A stretch of 33,921 bases of DNA, taken from positions 1-33,921 of the forward strand of contig JABGWJ010000078.1 in assembly GCA_018645565.1 (NCBI GenBank). Direction: 5' to 3'. Source of the DNA: a bacterium (lineage in GTDB: Bacteria > Fidelibacterota > Marinisomatia > Marinisomatales > UBA1611). The notes beneath the pieces are model-generated. The model worked only from the letters and a program-made list of their open reading frames with translations, was not told the DNA's origin and made no database searches. Each line of letters opens with the position of its first letter. Positions within the stretch are counted from its first letter, which is position 1. Shown here piece after piece: positions 23,722-32,263 of this stretch. The position numbers and the translations under genes are program-made.

Positions 23722-23840
23722 TTTTTATCTTCTTCTTCTTTAAGCTGACGACCTAACAAAAGTGGGAAAAAAAATAAAATGATAATACTTACTAATAAAA
23801 GTCCGACTGCCCATTCAAGATTTTGCTGCAACCAAGTCAT
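23718..23840 (-). CDS. Mini membrane protein (40 aa), bc/b6f-type operon
   Basis: The frame encodes MTWLQQNLEWAVGLLLVSII, then ILFFFPLLLGRQLKEEEDKK. It has a short amphipathic start, one TM helix (about 10-30) and a highly charged C-terminus, a layout like CcoQ or the small Pet subunits of b6f. The stop overlaps the ATG of the next small gene by four bases. The gap to the preceding 35-aa gene is 24 bp and I see no good ribosome site, so the start is less sure. Cotranscription with the complex genes is likely. Confidence 0.6.
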   Translation of the reverse strand: MTWLQQNLEWAVGLLLVSIIILFFFPLLLGRQLKEEEDKK

Positions 23841-23864
23841 TGTAAACCAATCAAAATTCAATTT

Positions 23865-23972
23865 TTAGAGCACCCATGTGACTAGAGATACATAAAGAAT
23901 AAGTAGTAATGTACAAATTACAAGTGAAAAAAGTTGCGAGAAAGACATGCGATAATACTTTTCGTTATCCAT
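23865..23972 (-). CDS. Mini membrane protein (35 aa), bc/b6f-type operon
   Basis: The frame encodes MDNEKYYRMSFSQLFSLVIC, then TLLLILYVSLVTWVL: a polar N-terminus of about 10 residues and a single TM helix to the C-terminal end. It starts 5 bp after the stop of the START-like/repeat gene, whose last codons contain an AGGAAG purine run that could serve as ribosome site. Size and single helix recall PetG/L/N-type subunits, but no sequence similarity is claimed. The evidence is the position, open frame, composition and tight spacing. Confidence 0.55.
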   Translation of the reverse strand: MDNEKYYRMSFSQLFSLVICTLLLILYVSLVTWVL

Positions 23973-23977
23973 AACTA

Positions 23978-25480
23978 TTATTTCTTCCTCTTTTCCTTTA
24001 CAATTGCAGCTTTTATTTTTCCTCTCAAAACCCTGCTCTCTAAAGCATTGATTTCTTCCATATCTCCTCCCACACCGGCAGCAACAAGTCTTTCGATCAT
24101 TTCATCTTCACTTTCTGATTTTTTATCATTAGCAGGAGTATTTTTTGATAATGAACTATCTGGCATTGGAGGTCTATCAGCAGTGCCTCGCTTAATTTTA
24201 ACTAACAGAGCTTTGGCCTTACCTCTGGTTACTCTGTCCTCAATAGCATTTACCAATTCCATATCACCATCTGCACCTTTATTTACAGCAATAGCAAAAA
24301 TTTTATCTGGAGAAAGCTCATCAGCCACTGGGACCGGGTTTGATTGAGAAGATGATGATACGTCGGGCATTGAAGGTCTCTCAGCAGAACCGCGCTTAAT
24401 TTTGACCAATAATGCTTTTGCTTTTCCTCTAGTTACTTTATCCTCAATCGCATTTAACGGGTCATTATCGCCATCTAATGATTTATTTACTACCAACGCT
24501 ATCGTATGCTCTTGCGTCAGTTCGGTATTACTTTGTGCCGGAGCAGATGCAGCTTGACTCATGTCTGGCATTGCCGGCCTTTCAGCTGAACCTCTTTTAA
24601 TTTTAACTAAAAATGCTTTAGCTTTACCTCTAGTAACCTTATCAGACAAAGCATTTAAAGGATCATTATCACCATCTAAGGATTTGTTCACAACAAAAGC
24701 AATAGTTTGTTCTCTATTAAGTTGAGGTTCTTTTGCTGAACTATCTAAAACGTTAGAACTATCATCCTCTTTTAATTCAACTGTTGGTGTAATTTCGGCG
24801 AGTTTTTGTAAAATTTTTGACTTGCCCTTGTTCCAATTAATAAGGGCTAAGAATGATAATGGCCCTTTACTGAATCTATTGCAAATAACAAAAACACCGT
24901 TTTTGGATTCTTCAATCTTAAAGGATACGTATTCACTATAAAAAGGATTCATCTTAAAATCGAAACCAAATTCTTTTTCTTTCTCCATTGTGATTATTCT
25001 ACACCTGAACCAAGGAGCTAGGGTCGCTGGTCTTATTTTGAAATAAGCCCCCGGCTTTAAGGGCAACTTATCAAAAGAAAATTGATGCACATATCGTTCA
25101 GAAGTGACGTCTGGGATTGCTCTCTGAATACCATCAAACCAAACATTATATAGTTCCAACGAAGTAATCATTTCCCATACAATCTGTTTACTGCTCAAGA
25201 AATGATGTTCGACCTGACTTTCCGCTTGAAAAGGTACCCAAACAGCATAATTGGAACCAACCCCATCATAGGGAACATCTGGAATACTTAAACTGGTTTT
25301 TGGTCGATCATAACCCTCAAACGTAATTTCATGAGTTGAATAATATTGAAATTCACCATCGGCGGTTTTGACTAAATATTTTGTTGGATAGTAAAAAATC
25401 CTTTGCAACGTGCCTGCCTGCCCTGACTCTTTCACAAAACATGAAGTACCAAGCTCGATTTGATTTAAAGGTTTTGACAT
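23978..25480 (-). CDS. START/SRPBCC-like domain protein with four tandem basic repeats
   Basis: This 500-aa protein has no signal peptide or TM segment, so it is probably cytosolic. Residues about 1-60 may be a small beta domain (TLQRIFYYPTKYLVKTADGE). Residues about 75-230 resemble a START/SRPBCC lipid-binding fold: a leading W-E-x-x-x-x-x-x-x-Y-x-x-W helix (102-114), then LKPGAYFKIRP (141-151) and later strands. Four repeats follow at 254-306, 321-373, 389-441 and 457-500, with period 67-68. Each has the core VNK-x-x-DGD, then NA-x-x-D-x-VTRGKAKA-x-LVKIKRG and ends RP-x-MPD (the last is shortened). The repeats are separated by Ser/Ala/Pro-rich linkers. I do not recognise the repeat. It heads the bc/b6f-type operon. 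It may bind lipid, heme or nucleic acid, but no function is assigned. Confidence 0.82.
   Translation of the reverse strand: MSKPLNQIELGTSCFVKESGQAGTLQRIFYYPTKYLVKTADGEFQYYSTHEITFEGYDRPKTSLSIPDVPYDGVGSNYAVWVPFQAESQVEHHFLSSKQIVWEMITSLELYNVWFDGIQRAIPDVTSERYVHQFSFDKLPLKPGAYFKIRPATLAPWFRCRIITMEKEKEFGFDFKMNPFYSEYVSFKIEESKNGVFVICNRFSKGPLSFLALINWNKGKSKILQKLAEITPTVELKEDDSSNVLDSSAKEPQLNREQTIAFVVNKSLDGDNDPLNALSDKVTRGKAKAFLVKIKRGSAERPAMPDMSQAASAPAQSNTELTQEHTIALVVNKSLDGDNDPLNAIEDKVTRGKAKALLVKIKRGSAERPSMPDVSSSSQSNPVPVADELSPDKIFAIAVNKGADGDMELVNAIEDRVTRGKAKALLVKIKRGTADRPPMPDSSLSKNTPANDKKSESEDEMIERLVAAGVGGDMEEINALESRVLRGKIKAAIVKEKRKK
23981..24721 (-). repeat. Four in-frame tandem repeats, about 200-bp period
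   Basis: Coding repeats lie at 24563-24721, 24362-24520, 24158-24316 and 23981-24112. Copies 1-3 are the most alike at protein level, while third-position differences are many at DNA level, so the duplication is old and kept by selection on the protein. Copy 4 lacks the RP-x-MPD end. Confidence 0.85.
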
Positions 25481-25607
25481 TATTTAATTAGATTAATTTT
25501 TTATTAATAAAATATTAGTCACAATATTACCATAAAGGTCAATTATAAAACGATAATAAAAGTACTAAGATTTATTAGGCGTTTGGTACATAATTTACAA
25601 CCTTGAT

Positions 25608-26537
25608 ATGCAAAGATATTTTCAGTTTTCAATTTTATCAATGGTATTTACATACCTACTTATTTTTATAGGTGGACTCGTACGAGTGTCTGGCGCGGGA
25701 ATGGGTTGTCCTGATTGGCCAAGATGTTTTGGAAGATGGATCCCTCCAACCAGCTTAAGTCAATTGCCTGATTACATTGACCCAGAAAAATTTAATTTAG
25801 TGCTCGCATGGGTCGAATACCTTAATAGACTTTTTGGCGCTTTAGTAGGTTTCATTATTTTGATAACATTTGTACTAGGTTATCTACATTTTAAACAATC
25901 TAAACGTGTTCTGTTATCGATATCTATTGCTTTTTTCTTGACACTTCTTGAAGGTTGGGTTGGAGCTAAGTTGGTTGATACGGTACTTGACCCAATAACA
26001 ATAACTATTCATTTACTGCTCGCACTGATAATAATTGGGCTCATCATTTACAGCTCTATACAATCATACTATCTCATTGTTGGTAATTTTGAAAAATCCA
26101 GTAACTATCACCCTCACTTGAAAAACGTAATAATTGGAATATTAGTTTGCCTTTTTATTGAAATAATAATTGGAACTGAAATTAGAGGTGGCCTTGATAT
26201 GAGCAGAAAAGATAATCCCCTTATTGAAAGTATTATTTTACTAAAAATGTTAGGACCATTTAAATACATCCATACTATATTAGGATTTTCATTATTAGGC
26301 CTTACACTTTACTTAAGAAAAATTGTTTACGATATTAAATTCAGGTCATCACCATTTATGATAAATTCAGTTAACTTTATAATGATATTGATTGTTACTC
26401 AAATACTACTTGGAGAATCATTAGTCTTTTTTGATGTGAAGCCGCTCATGCAGTTATTTCATATGTGGTTTTCATCCCTTTTAATTGGATTAGCGGTATC
26501 TGTATTTACTTTTTGGAAAATTTCACTGGAACCATGA
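25608..26537 (+). CDS. ctaA: Heme A synthase (COX15/CtaA family)
   Basis: This 309-aa protein with about eight TM helices oxidises heme O to heme A for the aa3 oxidase. The family signature at the first helix, FIGGLVRVSGAGMGCPDWPRC (about 21-41), is clear, with its Cys pair (34, 40). Heme-ligand histidines are at TIHLLLALI (about 132) and HTILGFSLLG (about 222), and a later MQLFHMWF segment holds another. Length is normal. It is the first gene of the plus-strand assembly operon and overlaps the SCO start by four bases. No strong Shine-Dalgarno is seen before the ATG. Confidence 0.94.
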   Translation: MQRYFQFSILSMVFTYLLIFIGGLVRVSGAGMGCPDWPRCFGRWIPPTSLSQLPDYIDPEKFNLVLAWVEYLNRLFGALVGFIILITFVLGYLHFKQSKRVLLSISIAFFLTLLEGWVGAKLVDTVLDPITITIHLLLALIIIGLIIYSSIQSYYLIVGNFEKSSNYHPHLKNVIIGILVCLFIEIIIGTEIRGGLDMSRKDNPLIESIILLKMLGPFKYIHTILGFSLLGLTLYLRKIVYDIKFRSSPFMINSVNFIMILIVTQILLGESLVFFDVKPLMQLFHMWFSSLLIGLAVSVFTFWKISLEP

Positions 26538-27139
26538 TTAAGAAAAGCTATATCATCTCTCTAGTCACTATAATAAGCTTTCTTGGCATTAGTGCGACTT
26601 GGGTTATTTCAAAAGCAAATGATTCTATACACGAACTTCCCGCAATTATAAAAAAAGTCCCTAATTTTTCTATGACCAGCCATACTGGAACGCCGTTCAA
26701 TCAAGACAGTTTAAAAAATAAAATTTCTATTCTTGATTTCATTTTTACTAGTTGTCCTGGCCCTTGCCCCATTATGTCAACTAACATGCGCACGCTTTAT
26801 AAACAATATAAACTCCATCCAAATTTGCAATTTATATCGATATCAGTAGACCCAGAATATGATACCCAAGATGTTTTAAAATTATATGCTGATGCCAACG
26901 GCGTAAACGATGAACGTTGGAAATTTCTTAGAACAGATATGGAGAGTGTTAAAAAACTGAACAAAGAAGGATTTATGTTCATGTCCGAGAGCTTGCCCGC
27001 AGGCCATTCAGTGAAATTTGTATTGATCGATGAAGAAGGGAATATTAGACAGTATTATAATGGAACAGATAAAGGCAGCATATCAATACTTAGAAATCAT
27101 ATAAATTCTTTTTTAAAAACCTTTAGTGAAAATGTATGA
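26534..27139 (+). CDS. SCO1/SenC copper-delivery protein
   Basis: This is 201 aa from the ATG at 26534, which overlaps the heme A synthase stop (ATGA). A farther upstream in-frame ATG at 26465 lies inside that gene and is not preferred. The N-terminus has a TM anchor or signal (IISLVTIISFLGISATWVIS). The thioredoxin-fold domain carries the canonical CXXXC copper site in FTSCPGPCPIMS and the third ligand His in AGHSVKF. It delivers copper to the CuA site of CoxII and has redox roles. This is the second SCO in the window; unlike the first it has the short CPGPC motif and no CusF domain. Its stop overlaps the next ATG by four bases. Confidence 0.93.
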   Translation: MIKKSYIISLVTIISFLGISATWVISKANDSIHELPAIIKKVPNFSMTSHTGTPFNQDSLKNKISILDFIFTSCPGPCPIMSTNMRTLYKQYKLHPNLQFISISVDPEYDTQDVLKLYADANGVNDERWKFLRTDMESVKKLNKEGFMFMSESLPAGHSVKFVLIDEEGNIRQYYNGTDKGSISILRNHINSFLKTFSENV

Positions 27140-28017
27140 AAAGAAAACCACTACAAGCACAAAATCAACTTAGTGCATTTTTTGAGCTGACAAAGCCTAG
27201 AATAACCATGCTCATACTTGTTTCTACGGCACTGGGCTACTACCTAGGAAACACGGGAAACACAAATATTATCAATTTCTTTCTAACAATGTTTGGAACT
27301 GCACTTTTGTCTGGCGGAGCTGGTGCAATTAACCATTATGTAGAAAGAGACCTTGATAAATTAATGGATAGAACTAAATCTAGACCAATCCCGTCTGGAT
27401 TAATAATGGCTTCAACTGCACTTTATTTTGGATTGATTCTGTCTATCTTTGGACTATTAATTCTTTGCGTTGCAATAAATTTACTAAGCGGAATACTTGG
27501 CCTATTTACTGTATTGTTATATATTTTTGTTTACACTCCACTTAAAAGAATTACATGGCTCAATACCACAATTGGTGCTATTCCAGGAGCGATGCCTGCT
27601 TTGGGTGGTTGGGCTGCAGCAGCAAATCAATTAGATCCTAATGCATGGATCCTTTTTTCAATTTTATTTTTATGGCAGCACCCTCATTTTTATGCAATCG
27701 CATTAATGTGTAAAAAGGATTATGCAAAAGCAGGATTCAAAATGCTTCCTGTAATTGAAAAAGAAAATTTTAGAACGAATCGGCAAATATTATGGCACGC
27801 ATTTTTACTAATCCCAGTTTCCCTGTTTTTTGTTGTAACTGGAATTTTAGGTAATTTTTATTTCTGGGGAGCATTGGCATTAGGAATTGCTTATCTAATT
27901 TCTGGAGTACCTCTTTTAAGAGATACAACGATTGATAATGCAAAACTGCTATTAAAAACTTCGGTTATTTATCTTCCCGCGCTTTTAATCATAATCTTCA
28001 TTGATTTAAATAGATAA
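27136..28017 (+). CDS. ctaB: Heme O synthase (protoheme IX farnesyltransferase)
   Basis: This 293-aa UbiA-superfamily prenyltransferase with about nine TM helices adds a farnesyl group to heme B, the step before heme A synthase. The first Asp-rich motif is NHYVERDLDKLMDRTKSRPI (about 67-86), with Glu for the first of the usual Asp residues. Later, YTPLKRITWLNTTIGAIPGA and GWAAAANQLDPNAWILFSIL followed by WQHPHFYAIAL are family hallmarks. Start and stop are tightly coupled to neighbours (ATGA overlap upstream, 5 bp downstream). Confidence 0.96.
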   Translation: MKRKPLQAQNQLSAFFELTKPRITMLILVSTALGYYLGNTGNTNIINFFLTMFGTALLSGGAGAINHYVERDLDKLMDRTKSRPIPSGLIMASTALYFGLILSIFGLLILCVAINLLSGILGLFTVLLYIFVYTPLKRITWLNTTIGAIPGAMPALGGWAAAANQLDPNAWILFSILFLWQHPHFYAIALMCKKDYAKAGFKMLPVIEKENFRTNRQILWHAFLLIPVSLFFVVTGILGNFYFWGALALGIAYLISGVPLLRDTTIDNAKLLLKTSVIYLPALLIIIFIDLNR

Positions 28018-28022
28018 TAATC

Positions 28023-28541
28023 ATGGAAAAAGAAAATTTCTGGTTAAAAATAATTTATATTTTATCCGGTGTTTTAAGTCTCGCAGTAGCCTTTTTGATA
28101 CTAGGTCCTAGGCCCGAAGGAATGGAAGGTGCTATCGATGTTTCATCTCTCCCATATTTAAACGCTTTTTTAAATTTTATTACAACCATATTGCTCATTA
28201 TTGGATACGTTTTGATACGACAAAAAAAACGAGAAAAGCATAGAAAAGTAATGCTTTCTGCATTTTTTACCTCCTCATTGTTTCTTGTTAGTTATGTTGT
28301 TTATCACTGGTTTAAAAGTGGACCAAAACTATATACAGGTGAACTGACTTTTATCTATTATCCAATTCTTTTAACTCATATTTTATTAGCAATGTCTGTT
28401 TTACCTCTGGCAATGATTAGCGTATATAGAGGTATGGTATTGCAAATCCAACAACATAAAAAAATCGCAAGAATTACTTTCCCTATTTGGATGTATGTTT
28501 CTATAACAGGAATTATAATATTTATTATGCTGTATACGTAA
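28023..28541 (+). CDS. DUF420 membrane protein, oxidase assembly (CtaM/YozB-like)
   Basis: This 172-aa protein with five TM helices fits the DUF420 family. Markers are SSLPYLNAFLNFITTILLIIG, the basic loop RQKKREKHRKVML (about 66-78), VYHWFKSG and YYPILLTHILLAMSVLPLAM with conserved His residues. Family members such as staphylococcal CtaM are needed for heme-copper oxidase assembly. Its place at the end of the heme A/SCO/heme O operon fits that role. Termination follows at 28603-28628. Confidence 0.9.
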   Translation: MEKENFWLKIIYILSGVLSLAVAFLILGPRPEGMEGAIDVSSLPYLNAFLNFITTILLIIGYVLIRQKKREKHRKVMLSAFFTSSLFLVSYVVYHWFKSGPKLYTGELTFIYYPILLTHILLAMSVLPLAMISVYRGMVLQIQQHKKIARITFPIWMYVSITGIIIFIMLYT

Positions 28542-28602
28542 ACACTAAAATAAATATTCCGTACCAATATAATCTAAAATAGCAAGGTTATATCATAAAC
28601 AA

Positions 28603-28628
28603 AAAAGCCAAGCAAAAAGCGAGGCTTA
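28603..28628 (-). terminator. Rho-independent terminator, best on the minus strand
   Basis: The hairpin AAGCC...GGCTT with an inner partial stem lies between the convergent DUF420 gene (plus) and secreted-protein gene (minus). On the minus strand it is followed by six T; on the plus strand only by a weak AATTTT, so it may act in both directions. Confidence 0.7.
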
Positions 28629-28646
28629 ATTTTGAAAAGAAATTAT

Positions 28647-28934
28647 TTACTTTACGAGCACCATCTTCTTGGTCTTGCTAAACGCTCCAACTTGGATTCT
28701 ATAAATATACAACCCCGCAGAAACTGATTGTGCGAGGTCATTTGTAGCATTCCATTGAACTGACTTATACCCTGCTCTTTGTGAACTATTTGTTAGTGTT
28801 TTTACAATTCTACCCATCATGTCATAGATTGTAATATTAACTAAGCCATCCTCTGGTAAATCATATCGCAAAGACGTGATAGGATTAAATGGGTTTGGAT
28901 AGTTTTGATACACAGAAAATGAATTTGGGATTGT
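28647..28934 (-). repeat. Sorting-domain copy A
   Basis: This C-terminal coding segment of about 95 codons is homologous to the one at 30044-30328. Shared landmarks are YQNYPNPFNP, IYD, GYKS, WNATN, AG-[LM]-YIY and KMVL-[VL]-K. DNA similarity is clearest around the NYPNPFNP codons. Confidence 0.85.
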
Positions 28935-29942
28935 ATTTTTATTGTTCTCATGGCCTTCTCCATTTATTGATAAACTTGACAAACCACTCCAATTTACTTT
29001 TAAAAGATTTTTTCCCAAGGATCCGCTATCTAGCCACATTGGGCCTTGACTATCAGCAATATATGCGTATTCAGAATCTATAAATATACCATCGCCTCTT
29101 GATATACCAACTGATGAAGGTATAGTAATAAAATATTCAAGTACACCATTCGTGGTGTAGACATATAAATATTGTTCTCCATTAGTTATCGTTCCGGCAA
29201 AAACGAACAAACGATCTTCCGTCAAATCATAAAATAAACCGCTCGGTGAATTTAAAGTTGAAAAAGAATTAATTAACGTAATAGAACAATTTGAAGCTGT
29301 TGAACAATTTTCAATATCATTTAATTGTATTTCATGAATTTCTAGATCATCTTGTATACCTACATAGAAGTATCCAGTTTCTGATGAGTAAGTAATAGCT
29401 TCTATTCCTTTATCTGTACTAGTTGAAACACCGATATTTGATAAATCCCACTGTTTAGAAATAGAGCAATCGGATAGATTTATTTGGTAGATATAATTGT
29501 ACTCATCACCGACATATATATAAGTCTCACCATTATCTGGACCAAAAGTCAAACCTTCCATATCTATTTCATGATCTACATCAACACCACTTATAGTTGA
29601 CGGAACATCAGATGACGAACCATAATAGTTACATAATAATTCGATTTCATCAGTTTCTAAATTTGCCTTTACAATACTTTTAGGGTAATAGCTTGTATAA
29701 TCACCCTGATTAACTGGATGAACACCATTAACAGAAAAATAAGAATTGCCTTTAACAACTACTCCACTATTCCTAAAAAACATATCGATACCATTGCCGT
29801 CACCTTGTGATACAGCATCTGAGTGAGCATTAACATATGAATTAACAACAGTAGGTGTCCATGTTAGTTCAGTCTGAGATAATGAAAATGAATGAAAAAT
29901 TGAAATTAAAATTAAAACAACAAATTTATAAAAAATATTCAT
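28647..29942 (-). CDS. Secreted propeller-like protein with type IX-type C-terminal sorting domain
   Basis: This 431-aa protein has a signal peptide (about 1-22, core FVVLILISIFHSFSLSQ). Residues about 85-320 show repeated blade-like patterns (ETYIYVGDEYNYIYQINLSD, TGYFYVGIQDDLEIHEI, DRLFVFAGTI), suggesting a six- or seven-bladed beta propeller of the esterase/phytase-like or SdiA-regulated kind. Residues about 345-431 are the C-terminal sorting domain with YQNYPNPFNP, a Gly-rich middle and AGLYIYRIQVG...KKMVLVK. Such proteins are exported to the cell surface or medium by type IX secretion in FCB bacteria. A purine-rich AAGGAA lies upstream of the ATG. The substrate or partner is unknown. Confidence 0.82.
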   Translation of the reverse strand: MNIFYKFVVLILISIFHSFSLSQTELTWTPTVVNSYVNAHSDAVSQGDGNGIDMFFRNSGVVVKGNSYFSVNGVHPVNQGDYTSYYPKSIVKANLETDEIELLCNYYGSSSDVPSTISGVDVDHEIDMEGLTFGPDNGETYIYVGDEYNYIYQINLSDCSISKQWDLSNIGVSTSTDKGIEAITYSSETGYFYVGIQDDLEIHEIQLNDIENCSTASNCSITLINSFSTLNSPSGLFYDLTEDRLFVFAGTITNGEQYLYVYTTNGVLEYFITIPSSVGISRGDGIFIDSEYAYIADSQGPMWLDSGSLGKNLLKVNWSGLSSLSINGEGHENNKNTIPNSFSVYQNYPNPFNPITSLRYDLPEDGLVNITIYDMMGRIVKTLTNSSQRAGYKSVQWNATNDLAQSVSAGLYIYRIQVGAFSKTKKMVLVK

Positions 29943-29988
29943 GCGCCGAGGTTCCTTTTTTTAACATATTAAACAGATCTTTTATTCA

Positions 29989-30022
29989 AGTTAAAAACAA
30001 AGCCTCAAATGCATGAGTGGCT
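29989..30022 (-). terminator. Probable terminator after the YHYH protein gene
   Basis: On the minus strand AGCCACTCA and TGAGGCT pair with a two-base bulge around TGCATT and are followed by TTGTTTTT. It lies about 20 bases past the stop at 30044. Confidence 0.55.
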
Positions 30023-30043
30023 CTGTTCTCCACTAAAATTTTC

Positions 30044-30328
30044 TTATTTCAGAAGTACCATTTTTCGAGTTTGCCTGATCCCTCCTACTTGTATTGTGTA
30101 GATATACATTCCAGCGGGCACTGACTTACCAAGACTATTAGTAGCATTCCAATGAATAGATTTGTAACCAGCTTCTTGTTCAGCATTAATTAAAGACTTC
30201 ACCTCATGACCAAGAACATCATAAATAAAAACACTTACAAATGCTTTATTTGAAAGAGCATAGTTTATACTTGTGGTTGGGTTAAACGGATTTGGATAGT
30301 TTTGATAAATTGTAACCTTACTAGGTAT
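30044..30328 (-). repeat. Sorting-domain copy B
   Basis: This is the partner of the copy at 28647-28934, and more than half of its residues are the same by eye. It ends AGMYIYTIQVG and KMVLLK. The two copies imply a shared secretion route for both proteins. Confidence 0.85.
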
Positions 30329-32263
30329 TAATTGATCAGAATTAATATTATTCCCTAAAACAGAAGTACCAGAACCACCAACATAACGTTTGATATCATT
30401 ATCCATAAACTGATTTGTGTTCACATTTAAAAACCCAGGAACATCATTTATCAATCCTTTGAATGCTCCTTTTTGTAAAAAATTATGATTAAAGGTGTGC
30501 GTATTTGGACCATTTTGCTGAGTTGTTGTTCCCGAATGAGCATGATAGTGATAGCCATAATCATCATGAGTATGACCACCATATTCATCAAGAGTTTCTG
30601 ATACTCCATCTAGCTGAGTAGTCCCCTCATCATTTTTTCCAAAAAGTGCGATTCCATCGAATACAAAACCAATTAATGGTGGGTGAGTATGTCCGGCATA
30701 ATCATTACTGTTGTAAAGATTAATCCCATTACCATTAAAACCGTGACCATCTGCATGATAATGAAAACCCATACCCCTACCAACGTGAATGCCGGTTGAA
30801 GTTATTTCTGCAGCTAAAGATGCATAAATCAAAACGTTGTTTGATGAAGGATAAATAATTACCCCATCAACAGCGATACCAGTTGAAGAAAGGCTCGTAT
30901 AATTATCAACATCCCAATCGGACTGCGAAAGGTTTGCATCTGATCCAAGCGTTCCATAGCTAGTTAGGTCATTATCAAGTAATGTAGAAATAAGACCATA
31001 ATCTTTTAAAGGGATCTTAACCAATTTTTGTTCAAGTACAGCATTTCTAGTAACCGTTTGCTGATCATAGTTAGTACCTGGTGTTCCGTCTCCCGGGGGC
31101 CTAGCAACATCAATTAAAAATTGAGGACCTGAAGGAGCATTATGGGTTGCAATCACCATAAAAGGATGATAAACCCCATCATCATCATAAGCGCTTGTAA
31201 AGTAAACATGCTCCACAGTTCTTTCGCCAAGCTTCGCATTATAAAGGTCTACGCTACTAAAGTTATTCTCGAGAAGTGCACTCCTAAAAGCGAGGTATGT
31301 TTCTTTTGAATAACGAAGTGACTCGCCCATATTAATTAAATTCTGATCAATAACATTTAATACTGCAGTGGCCGCAGCATCAGCTGTCTCAGAATGGCCA
31401 AGTTGATTTTGATAGTCATCATCAACATTATTATAAAATTGGTTTGTTTTGAGAGGGCTATCATCGTAATTCCAGGCAGCAAGATCGCCGGTGTTTTGAT
31501 CCACTGGATAAGCAGCAAACGAATTTGTCTGCCAAGATGTACTACCAGGATTAAATTCACTAGCTTGATCAACGCCAATATCAATTAAGTCTCGTGCGTT
31601 AGCCAACGTCCAGGCTGTCGCCTCAGATTCAACAGACGTCAGCACAACCGTCATATCTGTATTCACCTTAATCCACTGACTTTGGTTCCAGCTATTATCT
31701 ATTGCAAATGCACTTGTACTTGCATTATATACATATCTTGAAGATGCTTTAACGGTGTAAGAAACAGAAGATTGACCCGCATCCGCTAAAGTAAAAACTA
31801 GATAAGCAGAAATACTTTCATTTGGCTGATAAAAAGAAGACTTATCACGAATCGTTAGAGCGCTACCATCTGCATCAATTGCATAGTAAGAAGCAAGTTC
31901 AGGATGAATTGTGTAAGTACCAGAAAGACTGTTTGTTGCAAGTGAAGCAGTATTCATATCTAGAATTTGAAACATAGATCGCAGTGCATCTCCATAAGTA
32001 GCAGTTCCATCTTTTAAAGAGCTTACATCACCTACAACTAAACTACCTTTGATATCCAAACCAACCTTTAAGCAGTATGATCCGGTATTATCAATCATAA
32101 TTACATGCGCTCTGTTTTCAACAGCATTCACTGAAACTGGAGTCCACTGCTTTCCAGTCGCATCAGCCATTATATCATTGAATGATTTTGGAGCATAAAT
32201 ATCAGCACCAAAGCACATAGTTAGAAAAGTAAAAATGAATAAGTTTGATTTGATTTTGCACAT
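30044..32263 (-). CDS. Secreted YHYH-domain protein with C-terminal sorting domain
   Basis: This 739-aa protein has a signal peptide (about 1-20). Residues about 30-460 hold no domain I can name, with short beta-rich stretches and many Asn, Ser and Thr. Residues about 455-580 are a YHYH domain, rich in His: GFHYHADGHG (499-508), GHTHPPLIGFVFDGIALFG (524-542), then the motif GGHTHDDYGYHYHAH (562-576). These clustered histidines suggest metal binding, but the family has no proven function I know of. Residues about 646-739 are the sorting domain with YQNYPNPFNP (653-662). It is probably on the cell surface. An AAGGA ribosome site lies about 6 bases before the ATG. Confidence 0.88.
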   Translation of the reverse strand: MCKIKSNLFIFTFLTMCFGADIYAPKSFNDIMADATGKQWTPVSVNAVENRAHVIMIDNTGSYCLKVGLDIKGSLVVGDVSSLKDGTATYGDALRSMFQILDMNTASLATNSLSGTYTIHPELASYYAIDADGSALTIRDKSSFYQPNESISAYLVFTLADAGQSSVSYTVKASSRYVYNASTSAFAIDNSWNQSQWIKVNTDMTVVLTSVESEATAWTLANARDLIDIGVDQASEFNPGSTSWQTNSFAAYPVDQNTGDLAAWNYDDSPLKTNQFYNNVDDDYQNQLGHSETADAAATAVLNVIDQNLINMGESLRYSKETYLAFRSALLENNFSSVDLYNAKLGERTVEHVYFTSAYDDDGVYHPFMVIATHNAPSGPQFLIDVARPPGDGTPGTNYDQQTVTRNAVLEQKLVKIPLKDYGLISTLLDNDLTSYGTLGSDANLSQSDWDVDNYTSLSSTGIAVDGVIIYPSSNNVLIYASLAAEITSTGIHVGRGMGFHYHADGHGFNGNGINLYNSNDYAGHTHPPLIGFVFDGIALFGKNDEGTTQLDGVSETLDEYGGHTHDDYGYHYHAHSGTTTQQNGPNTHTFNHNFLQKGAFKGLINDVPGFLNVNTNQFMDNDIKRYVGGSGTSVLGNNINSDQLIPSKVTIYQNYPNPFNPTTSINYALSNKAFVSVFIYDVLGHEVKSLINAEQEAGYKSIHWNATNSLGKSVPAGMYIYTIQVGGIRQTRKMVLLK

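Noticed and set aside
23981-24721. The repeats might be a CRISPR array or a recent tandem duplication.
   Set aside because: They are in frame inside a long gene with about 200-bp period and diverged third positions, and they show no short identical repeats or unique spacers.
26465-26533. Upstream ATG for the second SCO gene.
   Set aside because: It lies inside the heme A synthase gene. The ATGA overlap at 26534-26537 is the usual coupling in this operon and gives a proper membrane-anchor N-terminus.
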